A stretch of 64,000 bases of DNA from Biscogniauxia marginata (taxonomy: Eukaryota > Ascomycota > Sordariomycetes > Xylariales > Xylariaceae), in contig MU404174.1 in the NCBI GenBank assembly GCA_022695795.1, positions 1 to 64,000 of the forward strand, in the 5' to 3' direction. Each line of letters starts with the position of its first letter. Positions within the stretch are counted from its first letter, which is position 1. Below the pieces are notes generated by a model. That model was not told the origin of the DNA. It did no database searches and was given only the letters and a program-made list of their open reading frames with translations. This document shows, in pieces, positions 1-11,681 of this stretch. A program made the translations under genes and the position numbers.

Positions 1-95
<95 letters not shown>
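1..95. repeat. (ATT)n microsatellite
   Basis: About 31 uninterrupted copies of the trinucleotide ATT run from the first base to about position 95. The tract touches the window edge, so its full length is unknown. It lies about 225 bp beyond the stop codon of the minus-strand 2EXR-like gene. The bases between (96-320) show nothing recognisable. Confidence 0.97.
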
Positions 96-98
<3 letters not shown>

Positions 99-320
99 AC
101 ACGGTCGTTCGTCACTCGAAGGCTACCAGCATTCGATCCCGAGGTAGGGAGGAGGCCCCGACACAAGAAAAAGAAAATTACAGATAAAACAATATTTAGA
201 CGAAATCAGACGAAGGGACAGACATTAGCGTAAGAACAATAACATATACAATTATAATTATCTGAGGGGGAAAAAGCCCACCAACCACCCACCCTTTTCC
301 CCCCTACCCTGGAGCCGTCT

Positions 321-2076
321 TCATCGACGCTGCGTATATAGTCCGGTCTTACTCCGCCGGTGAGCTACCAACTTGAGGTGGCAGGGTAGACAGACTGTAG
401 GCACGACCCTGCGGTCGTGTACGATCTCGTTGGTGACCATCTCGTAGGCCTCCTTGGCCCGCCTACCCATCGGCAATAGCGACGACGACATGACAACGGG
501 CTTCTTATCCTGACGTTTCATCATTTTCTCTCCCTTCGTTCCCACTTCTCCTCCCCCACCTCTACCTTTCCCTGCTCCTCCGCTAATACCGCTACTACCA
601 TTACCGTTACCTATACCGCTGCCTACTACCGCCGCCGCTGCTGCAGTCCTCCTCTTCCCCCCGTAGCCGTGGCCGTAGCCGTGGTCGTAGTCGTAGCCGT
701 AGTTGACGTGCGGGAAGCACTTGCGGGCGAGCCGCGCGCCCGTCGTCGTCCAGGCCTGGCTCCGCGCCGCCTCGGCGACCCACTTCTCGGCGCAGTAGCA
801 GCCCGACTGGAAGGTGATGCGGCGGATCTGCGCGAGCGTCGACTGCCGGAGGTACCAGGGGAAGAAGGAGGGAGGGTGGTACGGTTGCAGTCTGAACCCT
901 ATAAGGAAGAAAAAGGAAAGAGAGAGAGAGAGGGTTAGAGTTGGAGAGTTAGATAGTGGGGGGATTTGGGTCGTGCGAGGATGATAGATTTGAGTTTATT
1001 ATCGGTGGACGAGTGGGTGCGTGACTGGGTTTTAAGATATGTGTAGAGAGAATAAGGGAGGGGGGAGGAGGCGGAGGAGGTTGTAATGTTTAGGGTGTAT
1101 TTGGGGTTGGGAGTAGGATTAGGGGTAGGTAGGGTATGCATTATGAGGTATAGATGTATAAATGGATAAATGAACGAGATGAGAATTCTATTACTCTTGT
1201 CTCTTTACAATTGGACCATGGTTTGATATACCATTTTGAATCCCTCCCCCTTTTTTTCTTTTTTTCTTAAGTACCTTGTAGACAAGTTGTTAAGATATAA
1301 AGAGGGGCGAGAGAGAGAGCGAGAGAGAGGAGGGGGGGGGGGGAGGGCAGCATAAATAAGCTAAAACGGAAGGTTTGGGACAAACTCTGTTCCTAATAAA
1401 CAGCCCCAACAAGAATAGTATGGGGGAAAGGAGGGGTGTTCGGTTGGGGGGTTATGGGGGGATGGGGGTTTGACTATGCATGTCGAAAGAAAGAAAAAAA
1501 TGAAAAAAAGATCACTTACATGCAACGACAAAGGTATTTTGCCCCCCGTACAGCACCGGCGTCGCCTCCTCGTTGACCTGCCGGCACGTCCGCAGCACCT
1601 CGACGTACGGCTGGCGCTGGCCCGGCGGCAGCGGGACCGGCTTGTTCTTCCGCCTCTTGCGCTTGCTCTTCTGGCCGGCGCCGGCAGGGGTGGACAGCAC
1701 CGAGGAGCTCGAGGAGGAGGCGGCGGCGGAGGAGGAGGAGGAGGAAGAAGAAGAAGAAGGATCTTCCGGGGCCCGCCGCAGATACACCTGCCGCCGCCGC
1801 GGGGACACGAAGATCGGGTCCGGGTAGCTGCACAGCAGGTACGAGTATATGTCGACTGTGACAGCGAGGAGTCAGTAGCTGATTAATTACCACCCCTTTC
1901 AGGACGAATAACGGGGATTCGTTCGTTCCCGGGAGCAGATGCCTCCTTTGGGAAACTAGCGGCTCCCGAGATATTACTAAAAGGGTAAGAGATATCTCCA
2001 GGGTTCACTCACGGCGCAGCTCTAGGGGCAGGGCGAGGAGGGGGCAGGTGGTGGTGGTAGTAGGGTTTTGTGCCAT
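321..2076 (-). CDS. 2EXR/F-box-like domain protein, three exons
   Basis: Assembled as complement(join(321..898,1520..1855,2013..2076)), 325 aa. Exon 1 starts MAQNP and reads LPLELR; across a GTGAGT/CACAG intron the frame continues LDIYSYLL, giving the LPxELRLxIYxYLL start typical of fungal 2EXR/DUF7730 (F-box-like) proteins. Exon 2 carries a long poly-Ser/Ala tract, a basic patch (KSKRKRRKNK) and the family signature LRTCRQVNEEATPVLYGG. Exon 3, after a 621-nt intron (GTAAGT donor, TTATAG acceptor, phases agree), holds LAQIRRITF and an HGYGHGYGG-like Tyr/His/Gly segment. Proteins of this kind are abundant in filamentous fungi and mostly uncharacterised; a link to substrate recognition is family inference only. 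The long second intron is the weakest part of the model. Confidence 0.72.
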
Positions 2077-3059
2077 GGTTGCCCGAAATGTATACCGCTT
2101 AGGTTAGGTAGGTATGATTTGAGTCCGGATAAGGTAAAGGATGTCTCGATACCTCAGCTACCTTATGTTGGTTACGGTAAGGTGTTGTACGGAAAGGAAG
2201 GTTCTGATACTGGGAATAGTGGAACGGGATGACATCCGGTTCCCTTTTCCCCCCTGGCTCGGTCTAACACTCTGAGGTAAGCTAGCTTAGCCTAGGCGGT
2301 TTTACTATAGTAGGAAAAAAATAATTGTGAAAAAGGCAAAGATGTTGAGAAAGGTATTGTCGAGATGGGTGTGTTCCCCGTGGCCTGACGTTGGGCAGTA
2401 AAAGGGCGGGGTAGTAACAAATCATCAACTCGAGCTCTGGATAGATACCATGATTGGATGCAGGCGGTGCCTTTTGGCATTCTCGCCATTCTCGTCATCT
2501 CATTACAAATCTAAGTAACTCAGACTCCAGGTGGTTGGTTCTCACTGTAAACTTTACAAAATCTATTTGAATAATGAAACCATAAAGCCTGAGCATCATT
2601 ACCTAACTTGTTTGCTACGCGTGCGTACGTGTAGGTTAGTATCGACTGATATATGATATGGCTCATCAAAGGATAAGAATATGAACTGAACTTTGTCCGA
2701 AGTATGTTCTTACCTTACTTATGTTGGGACTATAATTGGGCATGGGTGAAAAACATGTCCTTATCTAGAGCCATACACACTCTTCTTATATCCTGGGGTC
2801 CCAAAGCATGTGCCTGTCACCCACTCCCCCTCCCCCGCCCCCCCTTTTTCTATGTATAATTACCCGATGGCGTAGGCGTGGGCGTATATTGGCACGATAA
2901 AACTCGCATTCTCTTCAGCCTCATCTTTTCTTTCTAGCTCGACATTGAAGCCCAAGAGTCTACGGAGCCTGAACAATCGTGCCTCAGTTATGCATGCATG
3001 CAAGCACTGTTGCAGCGCAGCTCTGCGCTATCACGTTGGATGCATGACGATGCAGAGTA
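2077..3059. other. Intergenic stretch
   Basis: No open frame above about 70 codons, no RNA gene and no repeat were recognised. It is probably the upstream region of the 2EXR-like gene (pyrimidine-rich close to its start) followed by unannotated DNA leading into the HET pseudogene. Confidence 0.6.
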
Positions 3060-3060
3060 A

Positions 3061-4101
3061 TGCCTCGCATACCCAGCTGTTCTAGATCAAAAAAATCTCC
3101 CGGTGGTCCAAAACTTCGTCCTCCAAGTTATCTTGACAGCGGCACGTCAAGATGGGATGCTTCTTGGGAGATATGTCTGTGCTGCTACACGCTCGTCGTT
3201 CTGGAGCCAGACTGCGCCGGGTTCCGGATCCTAGAGCTGCCCGGCGAATCGGATGACCGATAATCAGCATACGGTTTGAAGCACTAAGATCTAGGCGACG
3301 CGCATTCATGCGAGGACATCTACTGCGTTTCGGGCGATCCTCACGATGGAGTCGATAACGCCTGCAACGGGAAGTCGTTGGGCATCATGGTGGGTCTCGC
3401 TGCGGCCTTGCGCTAGTCGTCTCTCTCGTCTGAGAAAGGCATCCTGCAGTGTGGGCAGACGCGGACTGCATTAGCCAGAACGACGAGGACGAGCACGGAG
3501 GACAGGTCTGGAGTACAAAAAGGAAAATCTACTCGAGAGCTACTCGGGTGCTCGTCCGCCTCAGTGAAGCATTGGACGAAAACGGCCAAGGCATCGATAT
3601 TGCCGCCGATACCGCCGATCGAATGTTGCCTGTGTACGTCCGAAGAAGGACGCTTGCTTGAAAATCCGAGTTCCAACGGCGAACGAGCGCCGGCGCTCTT
3701 GAAGGGAGTTGTGGATCCCCCCTTACGTGCTTTTGACTTGCTCCCTTCTGCCGAGATCGTCTTGCTAGTGTGGCCCCAAACAGAGTCTGGGTTGTTTAAG
3801 AGCTCGATCTGGGCACCGGAGCGACGGTTCTGTGTGGAGGGTTATCCATTGACTCGTGAACACCATAATGACTTACTTGAGTTCGTCTGAATATTCGTCT
3901 TCTTGGCCACGCTGCCACAAGCACGACGACAACGTCTTCGTTCCAGAAAAGGTCCAGCTCCAGCAGGCAGGCCGGCATTCGGCATGGATGTCTCTACGTC
4001 CTACTGTGTCATCGAACTCTCAAATCCACAATATCTGGTGTCATGAAAAGTTAGTCTGGCATTTAAACCACTGGGATATCTCTATTGGACCTCTGAAGTG
4101 A
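3061..4101 (+). pseudogene. HET-domain (heterokaryon incompatibility) pseudogene
   Basis: Pieces of a HET domain appear in the right order but in different frames. FRILELPGE near 3220-3250 matches the lead-in; FEAL near 3276 is in another frame; GDPHDG and GKSLGIMVGLAAALR near 3340-3413 follow and end in an in-frame TAG; WADADCISQND and YSRATRVLVRL lie at 3452-3563 in yet another frame, with a TGA just before. The usual domain reads ALSYxWGDP, then a nonself-response loop, then LWxDAICINQxD and RATRVLVWLG. HET genes mediate vegetative incompatibility in ascomycetes. Several frame breaks and stops mean this copy cannot encode the domain as it stands. Beyond 3600 the frames no longer give recognisable family sequence, so the 3' limit is approximate. 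Confidence 0.78.
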
Positions 4102-4449
4102 GATGTTAATCTCGAGAGTGGTCCAGACAACGGAAACCATCCCACATATCATACCCACCTATACATGTATTGCCCTCAATACAATTGTAAGAAATGTTCT
4201 GGGCTGTCCGCGAGTGTGGATAGCAAGTGATATGTCTGGCGAATACGAGAAGGCATATATATGCTCCTATTTTCTGTAGTTCCCTGTAGGGCAGATATCA
4301 GGCAATGGTGTCCCGTACAATGGCCGTTGGCTGCAGATGGATGATAATGAAGCCCTATGTCACACCGTTGACGCGTCTACATAATGCCCGAGTGAGTTAT
4401 GGAGGTCGCTGAAAAGCTCTATATCGACAACGGAACTGACAGGGACAGC
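4102..4449. other. Intergenic stretch
   Basis: Nothing recognised between the HET pseudogene and the putative membrane-protein ORF. Confidence 0.5.
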
Positions 4450-5208
4450 TTACTTTATCTTGCTGATTGATGTTATGTTACAATCAACTTTATTCGGTAG
4501 CTTTACCCATGCTTGCCTATGCTTACCTCGAATGTAACCTCGCTGTAGTTTCATGTGTCGCCTATTCCAAAAGGAATCGGCCTGGTGGTCTCGATTCGTG
4601 CATGTGAAGTCGAAAGGTGCAAATGCGGGGACGCAGAATACAAAGTAAGGTAACCAATACGAGATGACGGACCTAGTCGCTCTATTTGACCGTCCAGGGC
4701 TTTTTGTGACTAAGATGGTCTCGTTCAAACTTGTGTTCTGATCATCGCTGGAGAGAGGCGGGTGGCTCCCCCCTTTTATCCTACACGAAGAGGCACGAAG
4801 AGGTACGACGAGGCGAGTGTAGTCCGACTGCCATCTGAGGTTGCCAGCCGTTAGAGTAATCGCGATTTCAAACATCGGCGTCGGTGAATCATATCGGCTT
4901 TTATCTGATGGAGCCGGAGCTGATGGAGCTGCGGGGAAACGGGGTCTGCCGGTGGAGAAGATGTATGTATTATACGCTGCATTAGATCTTGATAAAATAA
5001 TGACAGCAGTACATGTAATGATGACTAGCAGCAGCACTCGGTCATGTTTTCCCACTGTCATGCTTCTAAGGTTAAACAGGTTGTTTCCTATCTGGGCTTC
5101 TTCGAGTCTGGTCCGCCGATGCTGGTTGGTTGGCCGTCTGGAAGTGGCTTTTGTGGAGGTTCCTAGACAAACGCACTTATTACATAATCTTCCTCCTCTG
5201 TCACTCAT
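4450..5208 (-). CDS. Hypothetical protein with one predicted membrane segment
   Basis: A single open frame of 252 codons from the first ATG (the frame stays open slightly upstream). It has a basic N-terminal part, one strongly hydrophobic stretch (VLLLVIITCTAVIIL, about residues 57-71), then a Pro/Ala/Ser-rich segment. This would fit a small single-pass protein with a cytosolic basic head. No family is recognised. A frame of this length at this base composition is unlikely but not impossible by chance. It lies beside a decayed HET gene, no conserved motif backs it, and it could also be one exon of a larger or decayed gene. Confidence 0.33.
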   Translation of the reverse strand: MSDRGGRLCNKCVCLGTSTKATSRRPTNQHRRTRLEEAQIGNNLFNLRSMTVGKHDRVLLLVIITCTAVIILSRSNAAYNTYIFSTGRPRFPAAPSAPAPSDKSRYDSPTPMFEIAITLTAGNLRWQSDYTRLVVPLRASSCRIKGGSHPPLSSDDQNTSLNETILVTKSPGRSNRATRSVISYWLPYFVFCVPAFAPFDFTCTNRDHQADSFWNRRHMKLQRGYIRGKHRQAWVKLPNKVDCNITSISKIK

Positions 5209-6723
5209 TAAACTGCCCAAGAGATTAGGTAAAGATTAAAGACGAAAAATGTCGTCATCCGCTCTAACACTCACATAAATCATGGTAATCTAAACCACCT
5301 GGTAGACGTATTACATTGAGGCATCTACTAATGTTTTTTCTCTCTAACGCCCGTTGCAAGATTATTCAATATGGTGGTAACGACTCTGATACGTCGATGC
5401 GTACCAAAGGCTCCGAGAATTCATTAGATGCGGTGGTAAATTTACCTAACAAGTTACTGCTGGTAGGCGCGCTTAACCTACCTCTACCTAACCTACCTAC
5501 CTAACATAGACGATCTAATGTGTTTTAAAAAAACTAAGGTGGGTTATATTTTCCTCTCACCGTATATTGTTGATATTCCTTGCAGGCATGCAAGGTAGGC
5601 TAAGTCGAGATAACGGGCTCCCTGCCAGCTATGCTTCGAGCAATCATCACTCATCCTTGGGACATTCCTTGATTTGTTTTCCATTCTCTTTACCTGTTCT
5701 CCGACATGGGAATCGATGGTGATGGATCGGAATGCAACTAAGAACTGGATAGAAGCGTCTAGACACACGGGAAGAGGCCATTGATACCTAAACTCGATGT
5801 AAGTTTTACGGTTTAGTGAGGGTCTGTCTCCCCTCTCAGAGGGGGAGGAAGCAGGAGCTATGGAGATGCTGTAGATCGCCATTGTCGTGCACCCTGGGGT
5901 TCTTTTCGCAAAAAGACAGGGGTCCCCTGTCCTGCATATTCTACATTCTGCATATCTCCTCTCAATGGGATATCTGCCTTGACCGACCTTTCCAGTTTCT
6001 TCCCAGACTTCTCTTTTCATTTTCCGTTTTTGCCTGCCTCCGCCCTCCTCCCGACCAACAAGCGTCAACTATTAGTTATCTTTAATTCTAGTTTTTCTTT
6101 TCCCCTCTTCTTTCTCTCCACCCCCGCGGCGTTCCGTAGTTCTCGTCAACTAAAGAGACCAAAAAGAGGAAGTGGATTCGTCTCAGTGCCCAAGGATTAG
6201 TTAACCTTCAAGATCTACGCGCGTCGGGCGCTATGATCCCTGTGCGTAAGTGACGCTACCTAACGTCGTCGTGTTTTTCCCGCCTGATGGTGGGCCGCTA
6301 GGTATCGCCTAGATCCCCCTCGCAGGCCCCCTCGCAGCCCCCCTCGCAGGCCCCCTCGCAGCCCCCCTCGCAGGCTTTGCAGGCGGCGCGCCAATGCATC
6401 GTCTTTTGCCCCTCGAGCTCTCTCGGAGCTCCCCCAGCCAACCAACCAACTACACATCACCAATACACCCACACGTACTGCTACTACGCTAACACTGACA
6501 CTATCAGTCTGCTGGGTCTTTTTATCTACTTAAACATCCTTGCCTCGACCTCAACTTCGCCTTCTTTTTTTGATGTTCCCCTCCTCAACTGTCGTCGCCT
6601 CTCTTCTTACTTAGTGGCAGCAAATTCCCCTCTATCTTCTCAAAAAACCCAGTCTACCATCGACTTTGCCTTTACTTGCTCGCTTCTACTCTGGTCTAAT
6701 ACCCACGATATCCCCTGCACAAA
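5209..6723. other. Glycogenin upstream region with long pyrimidine-rich leader
   Basis: No convincing gene. The last 700 bases before the glycogenin start are rich in C and T (5980-6150 and 6500-6720), as is usual for fungal promoters and 5' leaders. The stretch also holds the minisatellite at 6313-6376. A minus-strand frame of 174 codons (5544-6068) has no family resemblance and is treated as chance. Confidence 0.5.
6313..6376. repeat. 12-bp minisatellite (CCCCCTCGCAGG type)
   Basis: About five tandem copies of a CCCCCTCGCAGG-like unit, alternating between two slightly different versions, lie about 350 bp upstream of the glycogenin start codon. Read on the other strand the unit would give LRGG repeats in a 70-codon frame, which looks like a by-product of the repeat and not a gene. 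Confidence 0.9.
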
Positions 6724-9139
6724 ATGTCTGTGCCAGACAGGGAGGAGACGTACGCCACGGTGAGTGAACACTGCATTATATGTATGTCTCGGAGGCGATG
6801 TCTAACATAGCGCGCCACTCTAGCTCCTACTGAGCGACACATACCTGCCTGGTAAGCCCTGCAGCTCCGTTCCTACCACTGTCTGCAGCTGTTCTGACTC
6901 TTTATCCTAAGGCGCCTTGGTGCTTGCGCATTCCCTGAGAGATGCTGGCACTACTAAGAAGCTGGCCGTCCTGGTCACCCCCGACACCGTCTCTCCTCAA
7001 GCTGTAGCAGAGCTCCAGGTAAGATTTGCAGCTGCCCCGCCGTTGATCATGACCTTTCCAAGACTAACTAATGGGCCAGACCATCTACGACTATGTCATC
7101 AACGTCGACCGACTTCGCAACTCGCGGCCCGACAATCTAGCCTTGATGAACCGAACCGACCTGCACTCCACCTTTACCAAGATCAACTTGTGGAAGCAGA
7201 CCCAGTTCCGGAAGATTGTCTACGTTGACGCCGATGTGGCCGCGCTCCGCGCTCCAGATGAGCTCTTTGAGCTACCGCATGCCTTCTCGGCAGCGCCAGA
7301 TATTGGCTGGCCCGACCTGTTCAACACGGGTGTCATGGTTCTGACCCCCAACCTGGGCGACTACTACGCCCTGATAGCCATGGCCGAGAGGAACATTTCC
7401 TTTGACGGTGCCGACCAGGGTCTTCTGAACATACACTTCAGGAACAACTGGAATCGCATAAGCTTTACTTACAATGTCACGCCCTCCGCCCATTACCAGT
7501 ACATACCCGCCTACCGACATTTCCAATCCAGTATCAACATGGTGCATTTCATTGGCTCCGAAAAGCCATGGTTCCAGGGCCGATACGCAAGCTTTGGAGG
7601 CGGTCCCTTCGACGAGATGACTGGTAGATGGTGGGCAGTCTATGACCGTCATTACCGGGGAACTGTAAGTTCGTCCCTAGCATTTTCAACCAACCAAACC
7701 CCCCCTTTTCCTACGGCCCCAGACCTTATACTCACCTATACCTAGTCGAGCAATGCCTCGGTACCTTACGGTTCTTCCCTAGGATTTGTGCAAAAACTCA
7801 CCAAGGGGGAATCTGATAACATCAACGGGTCCCATACTTCCAGCTCAAGCTGGGACGCCTCGAAGTGAGTCTATCCTGCTACCGTTTCTATAAATGATTG
7901 AAGTACTAACATCAACACAGAAACCCTCCTCCGAAAGACGCTGGACCGGAAGCCATAAACCTCCCCGGCTCCGTATACGCGATGTCTCGGGATACTGCTC
8001 AGTTCGGTGGCCACGGACGGTATCCTAGCCCGCCTCCTGCTCAAATTTTCCCTTGGGAGGCTCACCGGCCGAAGCCGTCCCGTGTGTTCGCCGATGATAT
8101 CCCTCACGTACCTCACACGCCCTACATGCACCCCACACCTCATGTACCGCAGGAAGAACCTCAGGTAGAGTCTTACGTAGAAGATGAAGATCGGCTAGAA
8201 GCCAGTGAGCCAAGCACGCCCACGGGTCAAAATCGACCTTATCCCGCGCCTCGAACCTGGTCTGAGTCCTCTGTAACAGAAACGTCTTCCATCGATCTCC
8301 AGAAGAGCGAGCCGACGACGCCAACCACCCCCACCATCCATGTCACGTCGTCGGATCCATGGACTTCATTCTCACGCACGAACGCATGGGATGATGTACC
8401 TGAGATCGAGCGATACGTCGACGCTTTGCAAAGGTATCGACGCTCGCGGAGTATGAAATCTCCCGGCACGATCAACCTCCCGAGCCCTGGCGAGATGGGC
8501 CGACAACAGCAAGGGCACAAGCTCACCGACTTCCCTAGCGAAGTAGAGCGTCCTAGCTTGCCAGTCACGCCAGCACCCATCCGTCGCCCGAAATTCTGGG
8601 GTGGTGGTGGCCCCGGCATCGATGATGGCGAAGACGACGACCCGTCGCTGCCGGCTGCGGAGGGCGTGCCGCCGCAGAACGAATGGGTATGTTCGCATGG
8701 ACACCGGTGGACTCCTGGAGACTGCCTTTGCGAATTGGCTAACTTCCTGCTTCATGTAAAGGATCCCGTGGCACAGCTCCAAAAATTGGCTAGACAGCAG
8801 TCGGACGTACTGCTACAGAAGCTCGGTAGTGGTGAACGAGACAGCAGCGACTTACCTCCGAGGTCTCTACCATTTGGCTCCGAAGAATTGACATCCCCGA
8901 CGTATGCACCACAGACTGCCAGAGTGCTGAGCCCACAGCCGATCAAGACGGAAGGCTCAAGTACCTTACGTGGCATGGTGTCCGATAACGACGAGCCCCC
9001 CCACTCGCCGACACAGTCTATCATAACGGACGGATCGACTATCTACGAACCGAGCTACGGAGGCCCAGGGCTTGCTTTTGAGAAGGGAGAGGACTTCCCT
9101 ACACACGGGTACCAGACTCTACCATCCGAACTAGACTAA
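6724..9139 (+). CDS. gnn: Glycogenin, self-glucosylating initiator of glycogen synthesis
   Basis: Six exons, join(6724..6759,6824..6851,6912..7018,7080..7664,7746..7864,7921..9139), 697 aa; every intron has GT/AG ends and phases agree. The N-terminal about 270 residues form a GT8 glycosyltransferase domain: TYLPGALVLAHSL, the metal-binding DxD motif VDADVA (Asp107-Asp109), PDLFNTGVMVL, and GADQGLLN. HYQYIPAY aligns with the acceptor region of animal glycogenin, which puts the self-glucosylated tyrosine at about residue 196. VHFIGSEKPW closes the domain. The long C-terminal half is Pro/Ser/Thr-rich and ends with a conserved block (NEWVCSHGHRW and a helix to about residue 610) that in family terms may contact glycogen synthase. 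The enzyme transfers glucose from UDP-glucose to itself to build the primer. The symbol follows Neurospora usage. Confidence 0.93.
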
Positions 9140-10589
9140 TCGCGATTTGCCGGCCACTGGAGTTGTTGCGCACAATGGCTCTCTAGATTCATTTGTGGTC
9201 GAAAAATGCACCTAAGGCTTCTATTGGTGGAAGGAGTGTCAACACTGCCGTAGCGCTGGGGTCTATGGGTTGTTGTCCGGCGTCTGGCGCCACGATCATG
9301 GCGGGAAGGGAAGGAACACACGATCAGGGACGTTGACTTACTAACTTTTGGGAGGATAATTTGGGTTACTCCATATTCATGTCGTCGTCCGACAATTTTC
9401 TTGCATCACGAACTAGATGACGTACCGCGAGGCAGGCAGGCAGAAGAAACCATGAGATTGATTCTTCCGCCGACAAACCGAGCTCGACTCCTCTCTTGGT
9501 AACTTGTCCTTGGCTATTTTTTATCCCTTGGGGAACCTATTTTACTCCTCCCTTATTCTATTCTTCCTATCCTTTTCACCTTATTCGAAATGCCGCATTT
9601 TCACGAGCATCACATACCACCAAAACGACGTGACTATCTTGCGTCGCACATCTGAGAGACAGCAACATATTGATTGACTAGCATATGATCAGCATTGAAG
9701 CGAGCATTGAAGCGAGCACCTCAAAAGCATATGCATTCGTTTGTTTCATCTTTAGAAAACTAGAATTTCAAGGTCTACTAGACTCGATACTATCTACAGA
9801 TATTTGCTTTGTATTTATCACGAAGGACGGAAAAATATATGAGGATGCTACTTGGAGCTCCTGACATCCTACCTATCTTTTTATCGGCTGTACAACGCGT
9901 GCCGTAGCCCGTGACCTTGTGGTTATAGAAATGTCATACCCGTGATGGCCCGTATCTTTATTTTAAAAGCTGTAATTTCCAATGGCGCCCCTGCGTCAAG
10001 CTTCGTTGGTTAGATGAGAGACACCTATATAGATGAATGCCTAGTATTGTCCGAAGTTACTCTAACCAGTACTCTCTCTTTCCAACACTACGGTATGCCT
10101 ATAAGCTAGGTACCTTATCCGGGCACGCCTGCTACGGCGTATAACAGCTCCCCCTTTTTCTCTGTTACACGTTGTTGAAAGTCGTACACATATGGCGGAC
10201 TTTCCTCTCTTCTACAGATGTGGTTGATCTGCCTTTATCAGCTTCCGCAGGATGCACTACATACCTACCTACGAGTCTGTCCCCCATCCACTGATCAGCC
10301 CCAACGTAATATGACCAGCTTAGGTTTGGGGACTCGAAGTAGCCTCTTTTCTTTTTCCTTTTTTCTTTTTGTCTTTTTTCAAGCTGCGGGATCATTCAAG
10401 CCCATCCCTTTCGGCTCGTTCCGTAGGTCATGGGGATCCCGACTTCTTCACATGTGTAGTTTTTCTTTCCTTCCTTTCCCTCCCTGCTTACCTCCCTCCC
10501 TCCCTTGCTTAACCCTCCACTTTGTGCGTGGGTGTGTTTGCTTGCTACTTACCTCCAAAAGCACAACTTCTTCTTCTTCTTCTCTTCTT
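9140..10589. other. Convergent intergenic region
   Basis: Lies between the 3' ends of glycogenin (+) and the methyltransferase (-). No gene, RNA gene or repeat was recognised. Several long T/C tracts and T-rich strings fit 3' untranslated DNA. Confidence 0.6.
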
Positions 10590-11681
10590 TTATCTTATTC
10601 TGCTCTGCTCTGCTTCACTATTACTACTACTACTTCTCCTCTTGAGCACGGCGACGACGAGCCACCGCTTACGCTCGTTCGGGTCCTCGGCGCCGCGGTC
10701 CTCGACCCAGGCGCGCTCGACGCCGTCGCAGTCGCGCTCCCAGATGCGCTCGACCGCGAGCCCGACGTCGCGCAGCGCCCCGTCGTCGAAGAAGCCGCGC
10801 AGCTTGGCCCGGCCCGTGTGGAAGCCCGCTATCACCCAGGCCCGAGCCACGTCCGCCGCGCTCTTGTTATTCTCGTTCTCGTTCTCGGTCTTCTCTTCTT
10901 CACCTTCAACTTCCCCTGCTTCTCCTGCTTCTCCTTCATGTTTGTCGTCCCGGAGGAACCAGGCGATGGACCTGTGCAGATTGGAGTGTTGCCAAGGCAT
11001 CCACAGGCAATCGCAGACGAAGACGCGGTCGAAGCCGCCCCGGTACCGGGACGCAAATCCGCTGTCCAGGTCTCCCCAGGCGTGGCCCTCGATAGTGACG
11101 GGGCATACGCGCACCTCGGGCAAGGACAAGGGCGAGAGCTCGGGCCGGCCGTTGGCTGCGACGTTGCGGCGCAGCGTGTCTAGCACCGCGGGTGACGGGT
11201 AGTCGGTCACGACAACGGAGCGCGCGCCCAGGAGAGCCGCCATGATGCTCGGGAGGGCGGTGCCGGCGCCGAGCTCGAGGCACGACTTCGAGCGGATCGT
11301 GAAGGTGCTCACGTCCCAGGGATTGGCATCAGCACCATTACCACCGACCCCTTTACTACTACCGCCACCATTGCCGCCGCCGCCACCGTCGAGTGGCAGG
11401 CCCAGGGTGCCGGCCTCGACGAACTCGGCGAGTAGCAGGCTCGAGTTCCATAGGTAGTGGCTGAAGAGGCGGCGGTCGCTCTCGCCCTCCGGCTCGGCGA
11501 GGGCGATGTGCAGGGGGCCTCGTAGGTGCGGAGAAGTGTACACAAGCGAGTGGTTCGCGTCGCCGTGTTGGTTCGTCACGTCATCCGGGAAGATGACGCC
11601 GAGCGACGAGTTCAGGAAGTCCTCCGGCTCGTCGTCGTCGGTCCCGGGTCCGCGCAGTGCGATACGGCTCGTTAGAGCCAT
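10590..11681 (-). CDS. EFM7: EFM7/NNT1-type S-adenosylmethionine methyltransferase
   Basis: Single exon of 363 aa. The class I methyltransferase fold is marked by motif I CLELGAGTALPS (residues 134-145), the acidic post-I strand VVTDYP (157-162) and the post-II segment DRVFVCDCLWMPWQH (about 215-230). The N-terminal PEDFLNSSLGVIFPDD and LVYTSPHLRGPLHIAL, followed by LFSHYLWNSSLLLAEF, match yeast Efm7 (earlier called Nnt1). That enzyme methylates the N-terminal glycine and neighbouring lysine of elongation factor eEF1A; the substrate here is inferred from family. Two low-complexity inserts look lineage-specific: a Gly-rich loop (about 99-117) before motif I and an acidic Glu/Asn-rich loop (about 248-275). 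It is convergent with glycogenin. Confidence 0.88.
   Translation of the reverse strand: MALTSRIALRGPGTDDDEPEDFLNSSLGVIFPDDVTNQHGDANHSLVYTSPHLRGPLHIALAEPEGESDRRLFSHYLWNSSLLLAEFVEAGTLGLPLDGGGGGNGGGSSKGVGGNGADANPWDVSTFTIRSKSCLELGAGTALPSIMAALLGARSVVVTDYPSPAVLDTLRRNVAANGRPELSPLSLPEVRVCPVTIEGHAWGDLDSGFASRYRGGFDRVFVCDCLWMPWQHSNLHRSIAWFLRDDKHEGEAGEAGEVEGEEEKTENENENNKSAADVARAWVIAGFHTGRAKLRGFFDDGALRDVGLAVERIWERDCDGVERAWVEDRGAEDPNERKRWLVVAVLKRRSSSSNSEAEQSRIR

Noticed and set aside
5544..6068. Minus-strand frame of 174 codons
   Set aside because: No family resemblance, no start or intron support, and it overlaps the likely glycogenin promoter.
10218..11202. Plus-strand frames of 321 and 226 codons
   Set aside because: They lie opposite the methyltransferase gene and follow its high third-position GC; composition is Ser/Arg/Val low complexity with no family motif.
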